DNA of 64,000 nucleotides from Clostridiales bacterium. Lineage in GTDB: Bacteria; Bacillota; Clostridia; Christensenellales; Aristaeellaceae. Shown here in pieces: positions 33,053 through 42,671 of this stretch. Below the pieces are notes generated by a model. That model saw only the letters and a list, made by a program, of their open reading frames with translations. It searched no databases and was not told where the DNA came from. Made by a program: the position numbers and the translations under genes. Each line of letters begins with the position of its first letter. Position 1 is the stretch's first letter. The stretch spans positions 1 through 64,000 of the forward strand of contig CP069419.1 in assembly GCA_017569285.1 (NCBI GenBank), given 5' to 3'.

Positions 33053-34819
33053 ATGCGTTTTTTGTGGAAATACCTGCGGCAGTATGTGCCACGGATCAGC
33101 GGCGTGATGGGAATCAAAATGTCCGGCACCGCTCTGGAACTGATGATCCCCTATGTGATGGAGCACCTGATTGACCATGTTGTGCCGACCCGGGAGATTC
33201 ATTCCGTTCTTCTCTGGGGAGCTGCCATGATCGCCCTTGCCCTGTGCGTACGGTTCCTGAATGTAAACGCCAACCGCCTCTCCGTTAAAACAGCAAAGGA
33301 AGCCACCTGGCAGATCCGGAGGGACCTTTTCCACGCGGCTGTAAACATGTCCGGTTCCCAGATGGATGAAGTTGGGCTGCCGTCGCTGATCTCCCGTATG
33401 ACTTCCGACAGCTACAATGTGCAGTCGTTTATCCAATCCATGCAGACCATCGGGATCCGCGCACCCATCATGCTGATCGGCGGGATCTGCGTGACGCTTT
33501 CGATGGATGCAGGACTGGCTTCCATCCTGTGCATTATGGCGCCGGTTATGATCGTGCTGGTCGTGTTTATCTCCATGAAGGGGATTCCGCTGTACAAGAA
33601 AGTACAGGAGGGAATGGACCAGATCGTACGTGTGATGCGGGAAAATATCACCGGCATCCGCGTGGTAAAGGCACTGTCCCGCGAGCCGCATGAAAGGGAA
33701 AGGTTCCGGGAGGCCAATACGGAAACAGCCCGGAGGGATATCCGGGCCGGAATGATCATGTCGCTTCCCGGACCCGTAGTGACGCTGTTCCTGAACGTCG
33801 GGTTGACGCTGGTTGTGCTGATCGGCGCTCGGCGCGTGAATGCCGGCCAGACTGAGCCGGGCGTGATTCTTGCATTCCTTACATATTTCAATATGATCCT
33901 GATGGGCGTGATGGGACTGAACCGAATCTTTATGATGATGTCCAAGGCCAACGCGTCCGCAGGACGGATCGGTGAAGTGACAGGAACTGAAACCCAGCTA
34001 CAGCCAATACCTGAAGAACAGGCTGCACAGACAAGCAGCGTGGATTATATTGTATTTGACCATGTTTCATTCAGTTATGACAGTGAAAAGGGATCGACCG
34101 GAAACCGGGCGGAAGCATTCGCAGGATCCACCCGGCAGAAATGCCTGGATGATGTGAGTTTTTCCATTCCACGAGGCGGATCCCTCGGCATAATCGGTGC
34201 GACGGGCTCGGGGAAAACCAGCATTATCAACCTGATGATGCGTTTCTATGATCCGCAGGAGGGTCATGTATTTATCGGCGGAAGGGATGTACGCACATAC
34301 CGGGCAGACGAACTGCACCGGCTGTTCGGGGCTGTATTCCAGAATGATGTGATATTCGCCGATACAATCCGGGAAAACATCATCTTCGGACGGGATATAG
34401 AGGATGACGCTGTAAACATAGCCCTGCGGGACGCCATGGCTCTGGAATTTGTGGACGCATACGATGACGGAACCAGCCACCGTGCCGTTATCCACGGAGC
34501 CAATTTCTCCGGTGGGCAGAAGCAGCGCCTGCTTATCGCACGCGCGCTGGCGGCCAATGCGGATATACTGGTAATGGATGATTCATCATCCGCCCTGGAT
34601 TACAAAACAGACGCCATGCTGCGCCGGGCGATCCGCGAGAACCACAACGGCGCGACAACAATCGTTGTCGCCCAGCGGATTTCCTCCATCATGTCACTGG
34701 ACCGGATTATCGTGCTGGACGAAGGCCGAATGATCGGATACGGCACACATGAAGAGCTGCTCAGAGAATGCGCTGTATACCGCGAAATCCATGAAACTCA
34801 GATGGGGGAGGTGGATTGA
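33053..34819 (+). CDS. ABC exporter half, degenerate-site subunit
   Basis: 588 residues: six membrane segments (about 15-300), then a nucleotide-binding domain. Walker A is GATGSGKTS at 382-390, the signature FSGGQ is at 485-489, and Walker B is I-L-V-M-D-D. The catalytic Glu after Walker B is Asp (D510) and the switch His is Gln (Q541). Those two changes mark the subunit that forms the degenerate ATP site in heterodimeric exporters such as TM287/288. It pairs with the next gene. GCGAGGGA precedes the ATG. The substrate is unknown; drug or lipid export is common in this family. Confidence 0.93.
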   Translation: MRFLWKYLRQYVPRISGVMGIKMSGTALELMIPYVMEHLIDHVVPTREIHSVLLWGAAMIALALCVRFLNVNANRLSVKTAKEATWQIRRDLFHAAVNMSGSQMDEVGLPSLISRMTSDSYNVQSFIQSMQTIGIRAPIMLIGGICVTLSMDAGLASILCIMAPVMIVLVVFISMKGIPLYKKVQEGMDQIVRVMRENITGIRVVKALSREPHERERFREANTETARRDIRAGMIMSLPGPVVTLFLNVGLTLVVLIGARRVNAGQTEPGVILAFLTYFNMILMGVMGLNRIFMMMSKANASAGRIGEVTGTETQLQPIPEEQAAQTSSVDYIVFDHVSFSYDSEKGSTGNRAEAFAGSTRQKCLDDVSFSIPRGGSLGIIGATGSGKTSIINLMMRFYDPQEGHVFIGGRDVRTYRADELHRLFGAVFQNDVIFADTIRENIIFGRDIEDDAVNIALRDAMALEFVDAYDDGTSHRAVIHGANFSGGQKQRLLIARALAANADILVMDDSSSALDYKTDAMLRRAIRENHNGATTIVVAQRISSIMSLDRIIVLDEGRMIGYGTHEELLRECAVYREIHETQMGEVD

Positions 34820-34820
34820 G

Positions 34821-36590
34821 GTGGCACGGCGAGATTCGATCATGACAAAACCGAAGGACGCACGCGGCGCACTACGGCGGATGCTGACATTCCTGGGACC
34901 GTTCCGGTGGCTTATCCTGCTTGTGGCCATCCTTTGCGTATGCTCCAACCTGCTGTCCCTCTGGGGTCCGAACCTCGCAGGATCTGCCATCAACGAAGCG
35001 GCGGCCGGCCCCGGAAAAGTCAATTTTGAACGTGTTTGGCACTATGCGTCCCGAATGCTGATCTGCTATGTGATGAGTTCCCTGCTGACAATCTCCATTC
35101 ATGCCATCATGATGAATGTGTCCAAGCGGGCAGCAAAGCACATGCGACAGAGTGTGTTTGACAAGCTGATGAAGCTTCCGGTGGGTTACTTTGACCGGAA
35201 CCAAGCCGGTGATATTATCAGCCGCGTGAGTTACGACATCGACGTGATTTCAACGTGCATGTCCACGGATATCGTGTCTATCCTGACCAGCGTCGTGACG
35301 GTTGCCGGATCCGTGATCATGATGATCACCATTTCCCTACCGCTATCAGCTGTCGTACTGTTCAGTGTTCCGGCCGCTATTGTGTACACCACGAAAATGC
35401 GGAAGATCACCCAGCCCCGTTTTGTGAAACGGTCCAAAAACTACGGAATCATGAACGGCTTTGTGGAAGAGATGCTGAGCGGGCAGAAAACAATCCAGGC
35501 ATACGCATATGAAAAAGAAGTCGAAAAACGGTTTGAAAGGATCAATACCGAGGCCGCGGACGCATACTATGCCGCCGATTACTACGGGGTCACCATCGGG
35601 CCGACCATGGGAACCATCAACAACATAACGCTTTCCCTGATTGCACTGATCGGATCTCTGCTGTACATGAACGGCGGAATTACGATCGGCTCGATTTCAT
35701 CGTTTGTGCTATATTCCCGGAAATTCTCCGGACCGATCAATGAAATCGCAAACATCATCAACGAGCTGTTTTCCGCACTTGCAGCCGCGGAACGCGTGTT
35801 TACGCTGCTGGATGAGACAGAGGAGCTAAAGGACCGGGAAAACGCCTCGGAGCTGCACGATATCCGGGGCGATGTCCGGCTGGAGCATGTGCGGTTCGGA
35901 TACGACCGCGATATTCCGATTATCCATGACCTGAGTATGCAGGCAGAGGCCGGAAAACTGATCGCAATTGTCGGGCCGACCGGCGCAGGAAAGACGACCA
36001 TCATCAACCTGCTGATGCGTTTTTATGACGTGAACAGCGGGACCATACTGATAGACGGAAAGGATATCCGTGACTGCACCAGGAGGAGTGTACGCGGCGC
36101 CTACGCGATGGTGCTGCAGGACACCTGGGTATTCCGCGGTACCATATTTGACAATATCGCATACGGAAAGGACAATGCAACAATGGACGAAGTTGTTGCT
36201 GCCGCGATGGCTGCACATATCCATCCGTTTATTATGCGCCTTCCGGACGGATACAATACGATCATAAGTGAGGACGGTGGGAACATTTCGAAGGGCCAGA
36301 AACAGCTGCTGACGATTGCCCGGGCCATGCTGTATGATGCCCCGATGCTGATCCTGGATGAAGCAACATCCAATGTGGATACTTCCACGGAACGGGAAAT
36401 CCAGCAGGCCATGCGGCTGCTGATGAAGGGAAAAACATGCTTTGTGATTGCACACCGGCTTTCCACGATTCAAAATGCCGACATGATCCTGGTTCTCGAC
36501 AAGGGAGACGTGGTTGAACAGGGAACCCATGAAAGCCTGATGAAATCCAAAGGGTTTTACTACCGTTTATACAGATCCCAGTTTGAATAA
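34821..36590 (+). CDS. ABC exporter half, catalytic-site subunit
   Basis: 589 residues: six membrane segments, then a nucleotide-binding domain with P-T-G-A-G-K-T-T, Walker B M-L-I-L-D-E-A-T-S and the switch V-I-A-H-R-L-S. These catalytic residues are intact, unlike those of its partner. The signature reads I-S-K-G-Q instead of LSGGQ; in the dimer this weaker signature faces the partner's Walker A, at the degenerate site. The start is a GTG at 34821, one base after the partner's stop, with GGGGGAGG ten bases upstream. Confidence 0.93.
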   Translation: MARRDSIMTKPKDARGALRRMLTFLGPFRWLILLVAILCVCSNLLSLWGPNLAGSAINEAAAGPGKVNFERVWHYASRMLICYVMSSLLTISIHAIMMNVSKRAAKHMRQSVFDKLMKLPVGYFDRNQAGDIISRVSYDIDVISTCMSTDIVSILTSVVTVAGSVIMMITISLPLSAVVLFSVPAAIVYTTKMRKITQPRFVKRSKNYGIMNGFVEEMLSGQKTIQAYAYEKEVEKRFERINTEAADAYYAADYYGVTIGPTMGTINNITLSLIALIGSLLYMNGGITIGSISSFVLYSRKFSGPINEIANIINELFSALAAAERVFTLLDETEELKDRENASELHDIRGDVRLEHVRFGYDRDIPIIHDLSMQAEAGKLIAIVGPTGAGKTTIINLLMRFYDVNSGTILIDGKDIRDCTRRSVRGAYAMVLQDTWVFRGTIFDNIAYGKDNATMDEVVAAAMAAHIHPFIMRLPDGYNTIISEDGGNISKGQKQLLTIARAMLYDAPMLILDEATSNVDTSTEREIQQAMRLLMKGKTCFVIAHRLSTIQNADMILVLDKGDVVEQGTHESLMKSKGFYYRLYRSQFE

Positions 36591-36607
36591 GAAAGGAATT
36601 GAAAGAT

Positions 36608-37033
36608 ATGATCCGCGGAACAGGCACATTTGAATCACTGGATGCAGCAAGGAAATTTTTTGCCGGAGACCTGTACGCTTCGGAAAGCGGAATCCGGATT
36701 GATGAGTTAAATGACGGCAATGCAGTATGCAGTTTTGAAATCACGGAACATCACCGGAATGCTGATGGGGGTGTAATGGGAGGCGCGATTTTTACGCTGA
36801 TTGATTTTTCCTTTGCTGTTGCAAGTTCCAGCATTCACCATCCAACGGTTGCGCAACAGGTCAGTGTAAACTACCTGAACCGGCCCAAAGGGAAAATACT
36901 GACGGCAAAGGCAGAATGCAGGAAGGACGGAAGGAGCAGCTGCGTTTATATTGTGAATGTTGCCGATGAAACCGGACGTGAAATCGCAACTGCCCTGATG
37001 ACCGGATTCAAGCTGCGCAGACAGGACGAATAA
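36608..37033 (+). CDS. PaaI family hotdog thioesterase
   Basis: About 141 residues with the hotdog fold pattern: H-R-N-A-D-G-G-V-M-G-G-A-I-F-T-L-I-D-F-S-F-A, the helix that carries catalytic residues in PaaI/YdiI-like acyl-CoA thioesterases. It hydrolyses acyl-CoA esters; the acyl group is unknown. The ATG at 36608 follows AAAGGAA. It is 17 bases after the ABC exporter, so possibly cotranscribed, with no clear functional link. Confidence 0.87.
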   Translation: MIRGTGTFESLDAARKFFAGDLYASESGIRIDELNDGNAVCSFEITEHHRNADGGVMGGAIFTLIDFSFAVASSSIHHPTVAQQVSVNYLNRPKGKILTAKAECRKDGRSSCVYIVNVADETGREIATALMTGFKLRRQDE

Positions 37034-37110
37034 AGGCGTTGCTTGTTTTCAACCGGTAAATCCTGTATAATATTTAAGTTGGATTGATCCAAAGGAAGAA
37101 AGGAAGCAAT

Positions 37111-38823
37111 ATGCCGCAGAAACCGATTTACAGCAGATATCCGCTGATGAACTCCGTACAGAGCGGGCTGAGCCGCGGACTGGTAAGAACTGAGTCCGGA
37201 GAGCTGATTTCCCTGTACAGGAAACTGAATGAATTTACCGGCAGCCCATATACGTGGGAAGGTGCTTTCTCCCTGGCATGTCTGATCTGTGACCATCCTG
37301 CGGATGAACCTTCCGCAAAGGCGGTTATCCGTGCGCTTGCGGATACGGAAGACGGGAGCTTTGCAGGAATTGAAGAAGCTGACCAGATTTCAGCTGCCCG
37401 TGCAGCCCTTGCTTTGTTTGAGTATACAGGAGATAAAGAGATCCTGAAGAGGCTTGCCAAATGGTGCCGGTGGCTTGAAGCAGGATGGGACCGCTTTACC
37501 GGAACCCGCTGGGTACGCATACAGCCTGCTGACCTGATGGAATTCCTGGTCCGGTTTTACCGGATCAGCGGACTCAAGGCTGTACTGCGGCTTTGCTCCC
37601 GCCTGCGCAGTGCCGCAATGGACTGGACTACAGCGCTTCATCATTTCCAACAGCGAACATCCCTGAACCTTCCGGATTCCGCTGAAGAGATGAAAGCACT
37701 GTATGCCCGTGAGGATTTTACAGAACTTGATTTTTTCAACACACAGTACCTGACCAACCATGCTGAAATCCTGGCAGACGGAATGCGGTATACTGCTTAT
37801 TCGGCCATATACAGCGGAAACGGACAGGAATTGTCTGCGGGTCGAAAAGGCTGGGAATATATCCATAAGCATCATGGTGCTGTATGCGGCGGGACTACAG
37901 CGAACGTCCTCCTGGCCGGCCGCGGGGCAAACCAGGGAATCCACCCGGCCGCCACAGCCGCATGGACGGAGGCAATGATCAGCCAGATGCAGGCCGGAAC
38001 AGAAACCTGGGCTGTGAATGAACTGGTACGGCTGGTATACAACGGCCTTGCTGACTGCCTGAATCATGCGGAAAAAAACGGATATCGTTTTATCAACTGC
38101 CTGGGGGGAAGCGGAGATTCCCACTGCTTTGATCCGGCTCCGGAACAGGACCGGGATATGCGTACAGCGGCCAGGCTTGCACGTGCTGCGGCTGCTGTAT
38201 GGCAATATGCTGTAACAACCGGCACAGAAGAAATCAGGCTGAATTATCTCATGCCCGGACGATATTTTGTTACGAACGGAAATCAATCCGCTATCCTGAC
38301 ATCTGACGGAGAATCTGTTCATTTCCGGTGCAAGGAATCAGTCGATATCAACCTCCTTCTTTTCTGCGCTGAAACTGAAACGGCTGATATTTCCGTACAG
38401 AACGTAGACGGGACAGAAATTCCCGCCAGTACGGAGGAACTGATCCGGTCCGGAGGAGGCTACTTGCGGATAAGGCGTTCCTGGGAGAACCTGGACACCC
38501 TGATATTTCACCAGGGAGACCGGATATATACGGAAGAAACCCAGCACCAGGGAATCTGCGTTTTTACAAGGAACCGACTGATGTCACTTGATGTTTCCGG
38601 AGCAGAATACCGATATGCCGTATGCGGAAAACCCTGTATGAAAAACGGGAAATCTTTCGTTCCCATGAAACGGATTTCAAGATGGCCGGCTGCAGACGGG
38701 GTTCCATCCGATATCCCCGTACTGCCGGCAGGAAAAGGAGAAGCCGTTTATGCGCCGCTTGCCGGATACGCGGATACTGCTGAACGGATAACGATATTCC
38801 CACGGGAAGCCCGGTATGAATAA
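37111..38823 (+). CDS. unknown protein, possible GH127-like toroid fold
   Basis: 570 residues, no family recognised with confidence. Helical pairs through most of the protein (A-A-R-A-A-L-A-L-F-E-Y-T-G-D-K-E-I-L-K-R-L) and V-N-E-L-V-R-L-V-Y-N-G-L-A-D, compared with the GH127 protein's I-E-R-A-V-Y-N-G-F-L, suggest an (alpha/alpha) toroid followed by a beta-rich end. The GH127 zinc cysteines (E-F-C and C-C-F-G) are missing, so that chemistry is unlikely. No signal peptide. The ATG at 37111 has GAAAGGAAGC upstream. Its stop overlaps the dus start by 8 bases. Confidence 0.6.
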   Translation: MPQKPIYSRYPLMNSVQSGLSRGLVRTESGELISLYRKLNEFTGSPYTWEGAFSLACLICDHPADEPSAKAVIRALADTEDGSFAGIEEADQISAARAALALFEYTGDKEILKRLAKWCRWLEAGWDRFTGTRWVRIQPADLMEFLVRFYRISGLKAVLRLCSRLRSAAMDWTTALHHFQQRTSLNLPDSAEEMKALYAREDFTELDFFNTQYLTNHAEILADGMRYTAYSAIYSGNGQELSAGRKGWEYIHKHHGAVCGGTTANVLLAGRGANQGIHPAATAAWTEAMISQMQAGTETWAVNELVRLVYNGLADCLNHAEKNGYRFINCLGGSGDSHCFDPAPEQDRDMRTAARLARAAAAVWQYAVTTGTEEIRLNYLMPGRYFVTNGNQSAILTSDGESVHFRCKESVDINLLLFCAETETADISVQNVDGTEIPASTEELIRSGGGYLRIRRSWENLDTLIFHQGDRIYTEETQHQGICVFTRNRLMSLDVSGAEYRYAVCGKPCMKNGKSFVPMKRISRWPAADGVPSDIPVLPAGKGEAVYAPLAGYADTAERITIFPREARYE

Positions 38824-39766
38824 GATCCGACTTGCTCCCATGTGCGGGATTACCGATTTCATTTTCCGGACAATCTGCGGTGAACTCGGATGTGAAATCG
38901 GATATACTGAGATGATCAGTGCGATGGGTTATCTTTGTGCCCCGAACCAGCAGGCCACCCGGGAGCTGATGATCCGGGGGGATAAAGAGAAAAAACTGAT
39001 TCTGCAGCTTTTTGGCCGTGACCCGGATACCGTTGCTGAAGCTGCAAGGAGAATCGAATCACTGGGCATTTATGATGGGATTGACCTGAACATGGGATGC
39101 CCAGCGAGAAAAGTTGCATCTTCCGGAGAGGGCAGTGGGCTGCTGCGAACCCCCGATATTGCCCGGAACATGATGGAAAAAACGGTCCGGGCTGTTTCTC
39201 TTCCCGTATCTGTGAAAATGCGGCTTGGATGGGATTCGGAACACATCTGTGCCGCAGAATACGCAAAAATGGCAGAAGACGCCGGAATCCGGGAAATCAC
39301 CGTTCACGGGAGGACCAAAGAACAGCAATACAGCGGAAAAGCCGATTGGGAAGCCATTTCGCAGGTAAAACAGGCTGTGCATATTCCGGTCATCGGAAAC
39401 GGAGATATTTTTACCCCGGAAGAAGCTGTAAAAAGGCTTGCGGAATCCGGCGCCGACGGAATCATGATCGGGAGGGGTGTCATGGGAAATCCATGGATAT
39501 TCCGCGGAATCCAGCAGCTTTTGACCGGTAAGTCTCTCCAGCCCGTTACTCTGCAGGAACGATATGAAATGATCCGGAAGCATTCAGATGCGATGAGATC
39601 CCATCTTCCGGAGCATATTGCCGTACGGGAAATGCGAAAGCATATCGGGTGGTACATTCACGGACTGCGCGGAGCTGCTGCAGTCCGCGCCAAAATTAAC
39701 CTTTGTGATGATCCGGACGAAACAGAACGGATACTGGAGAAATTCTTCAGCGGGCTGACAGAATGA
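38816..39766 (+). CDS. dus: tRNA-dihydrouridine synthase
   Basis: 316 residues, the typical length. FMN-dependent enzyme that reduces uridine in the tRNA D loop. The catalytic Cys is in D-L-N-M-G-C-P-A-R-K-V, and FMN-binding stretches V-K-M-R-L-G-W, V-H-G-R-T and G-N-G-D-I-F are present. The G-A-D-G-I-M-I-G-R-G phosphate-binding block follows. Which Dus subfamily it is cannot be told. Its start lies within the end of the previous gene, so translation is coupled. Confidence 0.95.
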   Translation: MNKIRLAPMCGITDFIFRTICGELGCEIGYTEMISAMGYLCAPNQQATRELMIRGDKEKKLILQLFGRDPDTVAEAARRIESLGIYDGIDLNMGCPARKVASSGEGSGLLRTPDIARNMMEKTVRAVSLPVSVKMRLGWDSEHICAAEYAKMAEDAGIREITVHGRTKEQQYSGKADWEAISQVKQAVHIPVIGNGDIFTPEEAVKRLAESGADGIMIGRGVMGNPWIFRGIQQLLTGKSLQPVTLQERYEMIRKHSDAMRSHLPEHIAVREMRKHIGWYIHGLRGAAAVRAKINLCDDPDETERILEKFFSGLTE

Positions 39767-39804
39767 TCTGTCCAACCTTATAAACCGGGAGAGATGATAT
39801 CTCA

Positions 39805-41187
39805 ATGAGAATGAAGCAATTCAGGCATACGGGAATTTTGCTGCTGGCCCTGGTGATGATTCCGGTCTCCGCATTTGCCGGAACAATTGACGAGCTTCTG
39901 ACAAAAGTTTCAAATCCTGCAGAAAAGCCGGCAGAAATCACCATTAAGGCTGAAGCGGTAAGCCTTCCGCAGTTTTCTGAAACCCGTACCGAATGGCTGA
40001 ACGGACTCCTGAAACACCTGACATTCAAGATTCGTTCCGATGGTATTGTCCAGGAAGAAGAAATTGATGTGGATGATAAACCGGTCCTTGAGTGCAGGGC
40101 CAGGAAGGAAGACGGAAAGACAGAAACAACCTTTCCGTTTTCTGAAAAAATCTTCATTACTGAAGGGACTGATCTGACAGAAGTCCTGACGGGCATTTCC
40201 GCTGAAGAGGACATGACTGAATACTATACAGGATTCCAGCTGCTGCTTCCGGAGTTTTACCGTTTTTTCAGCGGACTTCCTGAACTTTTTCCGGAATCCG
40301 TGAGTGAATCAAAAGTCAGTATACAGTATAAAGGGTACGGAACGGCTGTAAAACGTTACGCAATGGTTCTCAGCCAGGATGTGCTTTCCACTGAAGAAAT
40401 GGCTGCATATCTGGAAAACAAAGAACTGATTCATGTGCGCCAGTTCCTTTCCGGAGTCATCCTGAGCGGAAGACAACGCCTGACTCTTCTGCGGAATGCA
40501 GACGGAAACCTGATGAAGGTCAACTATACCGGAAAATCCGGCCTGAGCGAGGACAGCATCCGAAATACCGATGTGGACTGGAAATGCCTGAAATCCGGAA
40601 ACAACTCAAAAGACGTACTTGTGCTGAAAACACCGGCTGTGACCGGAACGGAACGACACAATGTCACATTGACCCGGGAATCGGTTATTCAGCCGGACGG
40701 TTCAGAAGAATATACCTGCAGTATTGATACGGATGAAGTAAAGAACCGGGTCAGAAACCGGATCCGTCTTGATATATACCTGAAGGCGAACGAAGAAAAC
40801 ATTGCCGGAAACGCAGTAAGGAAAACCACTTCATCCGGTGTGAATGATATCCGTGAATACAGGATCAGCATCATACCCGGGGAAGCGGAAGAATATCACG
40901 GCAGTCTTGAAATTGCGAATGAATTGAATAAAATAGATAGAGAACATTTTCGGGTGAAATTCTCCTGGAACACATGTGATGCGCCATACTGGAAAGAAGG
41001 CGAATCAGCGGTACCCTCGGAAATGGACCTGCAGAACATCCGGGAAAAAGCCGCCGGATTATTCCTGAGGGCTCTGGAAAAGATCCCTGAAGAGGATCTG
41101 CAGTTTATTCTGGCAGATCTTCCGGATAACTGGTGGATGCGGACGATCATGAATACGGAGAAACCGGAGGGAACAAAAACACCATGA
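39805..41187 (+). CDS. secreted protein of unknown function, first of a pair
   Basis: 460 residues with a signal peptide (positive start, hydrophobic segment to A-F-A-G at about 26). The remainder is rich in polar residues and beta strands, with repeated charged runs, and has no cysteine-lipobox or anchor. No family is recognised. GGGAGAGA precedes the ATG. Its stop overlaps the start of a second secreted protein, so the two are made together and probably interact or share a substrate. Confidence 0.65.
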   Translation: MRMKQFRHTGILLLALVMIPVSAFAGTIDELLTKVSNPAEKPAEITIKAEAVSLPQFSETRTEWLNGLLKHLTFKIRSDGIVQEEEIDVDDKPVLECRARKEDGKTETTFPFSEKIFITEGTDLTEVLTGISAEEDMTEYYTGFQLLLPEFYRFFSGLPELFPESVSESKVSIQYKGYGTAVKRYAMVLSQDVLSTEEMAAYLENKELIHVRQFLSGVILSGRQRLTLLRNADGNLMKVNYTGKSGLSEDSIRNTDVDWKCLKSGNNSKDVLVLKTPAVTGTERHNVTLTRESVIQPDGSEEYTCSIDTDEVKNRVRNRIRLDIYLKANEENIAGNAVRKTTSSGVNDIREYRISIIPGEAEEYHGSLEIANELNKIDREHFRVKFSWNTCDAPYWKEGESAVPSEMDLQNIREKAAGLFLRALEKIPEEDLQFILADLPDNWWMRTIMNTEKPEGTKTP

Positions 41188-42665
41188 AACGAATCCTGAC
41201 GATGGTTTTATGCATTGTAATGATGATTACGGCTGCAACTGCACTTGCAGACGAACTGAAACTTTCAACAAAGCTTCAGCGCCAGATGCAGCATGACGGA
41301 AACGGTGAAAAGGGGAAGCTGACTGTGACCGGAAATGCGGACGCAGCAGAATACCCGCTGCTCAGCGCTATCCAGAACGCAGAGTACAGCATTCTCCGGA
41401 ATGCATCCGGTGAACAATGGCATATTGTTGTTTACCAGGCGGAGACAGATGAGGAAGGCAAGGAACTGAGCCAGTTCAACAAAACTGAACTGTACCGCAG
41501 TGAGAAATCCCTGTTCTTCCGGAGTGATTTCCTTCCGAACGAAGTATTCCAGCTTCCGGAAGAAATGTCCCTGATACTTCCTGAAGGAATGACAAACCGG
41601 GAAAATCCATCCCTGAATTCCGTCCTGCTTTCGATGATGAACCTGAATGAAGCCGCCCGGCAGAAACAGGATTCCGCAATTGAAAAATACAGCAAGATGC
41701 TTGATAAATGGATTGACGGATTCCAGGGGATTCCCGAACAGATCCGGACGGAAGACGGCTCCATCCTGATGAAACTGAACTGTATCGTGCCGGCAGATGA
41801 AGTATGCAGGGAAATTGCCGACCTGATCATTACGGCCGCTGCAGATCCGGAGATGGAATCATTTTTCAGCCAGATCATGACCGATGAGCAAAAGGCTGTC
41901 TACCTGAATCCGAATCTCGGATATTATTATATGGAAGCACTTGCAGGCACAGCCATCCGCGGGGATATTCAGTATACCCGGACCAAAACCGCCCTGGGAC
42001 AAACTGTCAGCAAAGAGCTGGTCCTTCCGATCAATCCGGAAATTACCGGATACGAGATTCTGAAAATCCGCAACAGCGGGGATATACAAAGCTGGACCCT
42101 GCAGGGAGAAAAAGGAACAATTCAGCTGTTCATTCCCGAAAATATCGAAACAATTCTTGAAGGCGCCGAATACCAGTTCAATGCCCGCTATATCCGGATC
42201 AACCAGGACAGAAACAGCGAAGAAGCCAACCTGGCGCTCAGTATGCAGATCCGCAAGAATTCAGAACTCAGTTTTGATCAGGAGAAAGAAAGGAATCACG
42301 AAATCATCACTTATACCGCAGAAATCAGACGGGATACTTCTTCACTTCCTGAAGGAGCGGAAGATGCGGATATCGATCCGTTTGATCCGCTGACGGCAGA
42401 ACTGACGCTCCATTATTCCGGAAAATCAGGCCCGAATGCAGCCACCAAACTGGAAACTGCAATAAAGCTGAATCAGGGCGATATGGAATTGCAGGCAGAA
42501 GGGGAGATCAGGACCACATCCACATGGCCGTTTGTTCCGTTTGATACTGCAAATGCACTGCAGCTGGATAAGCTGACTGAAAATGAAAAAGCAGCTGCTG
42601 GAATGCGGCTGCTGAAAAACGCGGATGAAGCGATTGTACGGAAAGTTACGGAGCAAGATGAATGA
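41184..42665 (+). CDS. secreted protein of unknown function, second of a pair
   Basis: 493 residues. The ATG at 41184 overlaps the stop of the first protein and follows GGAGGGAAC. A signal peptide ends near T-A-L-A-D-E (residue 23). The mature part is acidic and probably beta-rich, with a long middle helix (N-L-N-E-A-A-R-Q-K-Q-D-S-A-I-E-K-Y-S-K-M-L-D). General layout resembles its neighbour, suggesting an old duplication, but obvious sequence identity is not visible. No known domain is seen. It converges on ispDF. Confidence 0.65.
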   Translation: MKRILTMVLCIVMMITAATALADELKLSTKLQRQMQHDGNGEKGKLTVTGNADAAEYPLLSAIQNAEYSILRNASGEQWHIVVYQAETDEEGKELSQFNKTELYRSEKSLFFRSDFLPNEVFQLPEEMSLILPEGMTNRENPSLNSVLLSMMNLNEAARQKQDSAIEKYSKMLDKWIDGFQGIPEQIRTEDGSILMKLNCIVPADEVCREIADLIITAAADPEMESFFSQIMTDEQKAVYLNPNLGYYYMEALAGTAIRGDIQYTRTKTALGQTVSKELVLPINPEITGYEILKIRNSGDIQSWTLQGEKGTIQLFIPENIETILEGAEYQFNARYIRINQDRNSEEANLALSMQIRKNSELSFDQEKERNHEIITYTAEIRRDTSSLPEGAEDADIDPFDPLTAELTLHYSGKSGPNAATKLETAIKLNQGDMELQAEGEIRTTSTWPFVPFDTANALQLDKLTENEKAAAGMRLLKNADEAIVRKVTEQDE

Positions 42666-42671
42666 TCTTGA

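Noticed and set aside
37111-38823. Second GH127 arabinofuranosidase
   Set aside because: The zinc-binding E-x-C and C-C pair are absent and the likeness is only in helix pattern, so no enzyme name was given.
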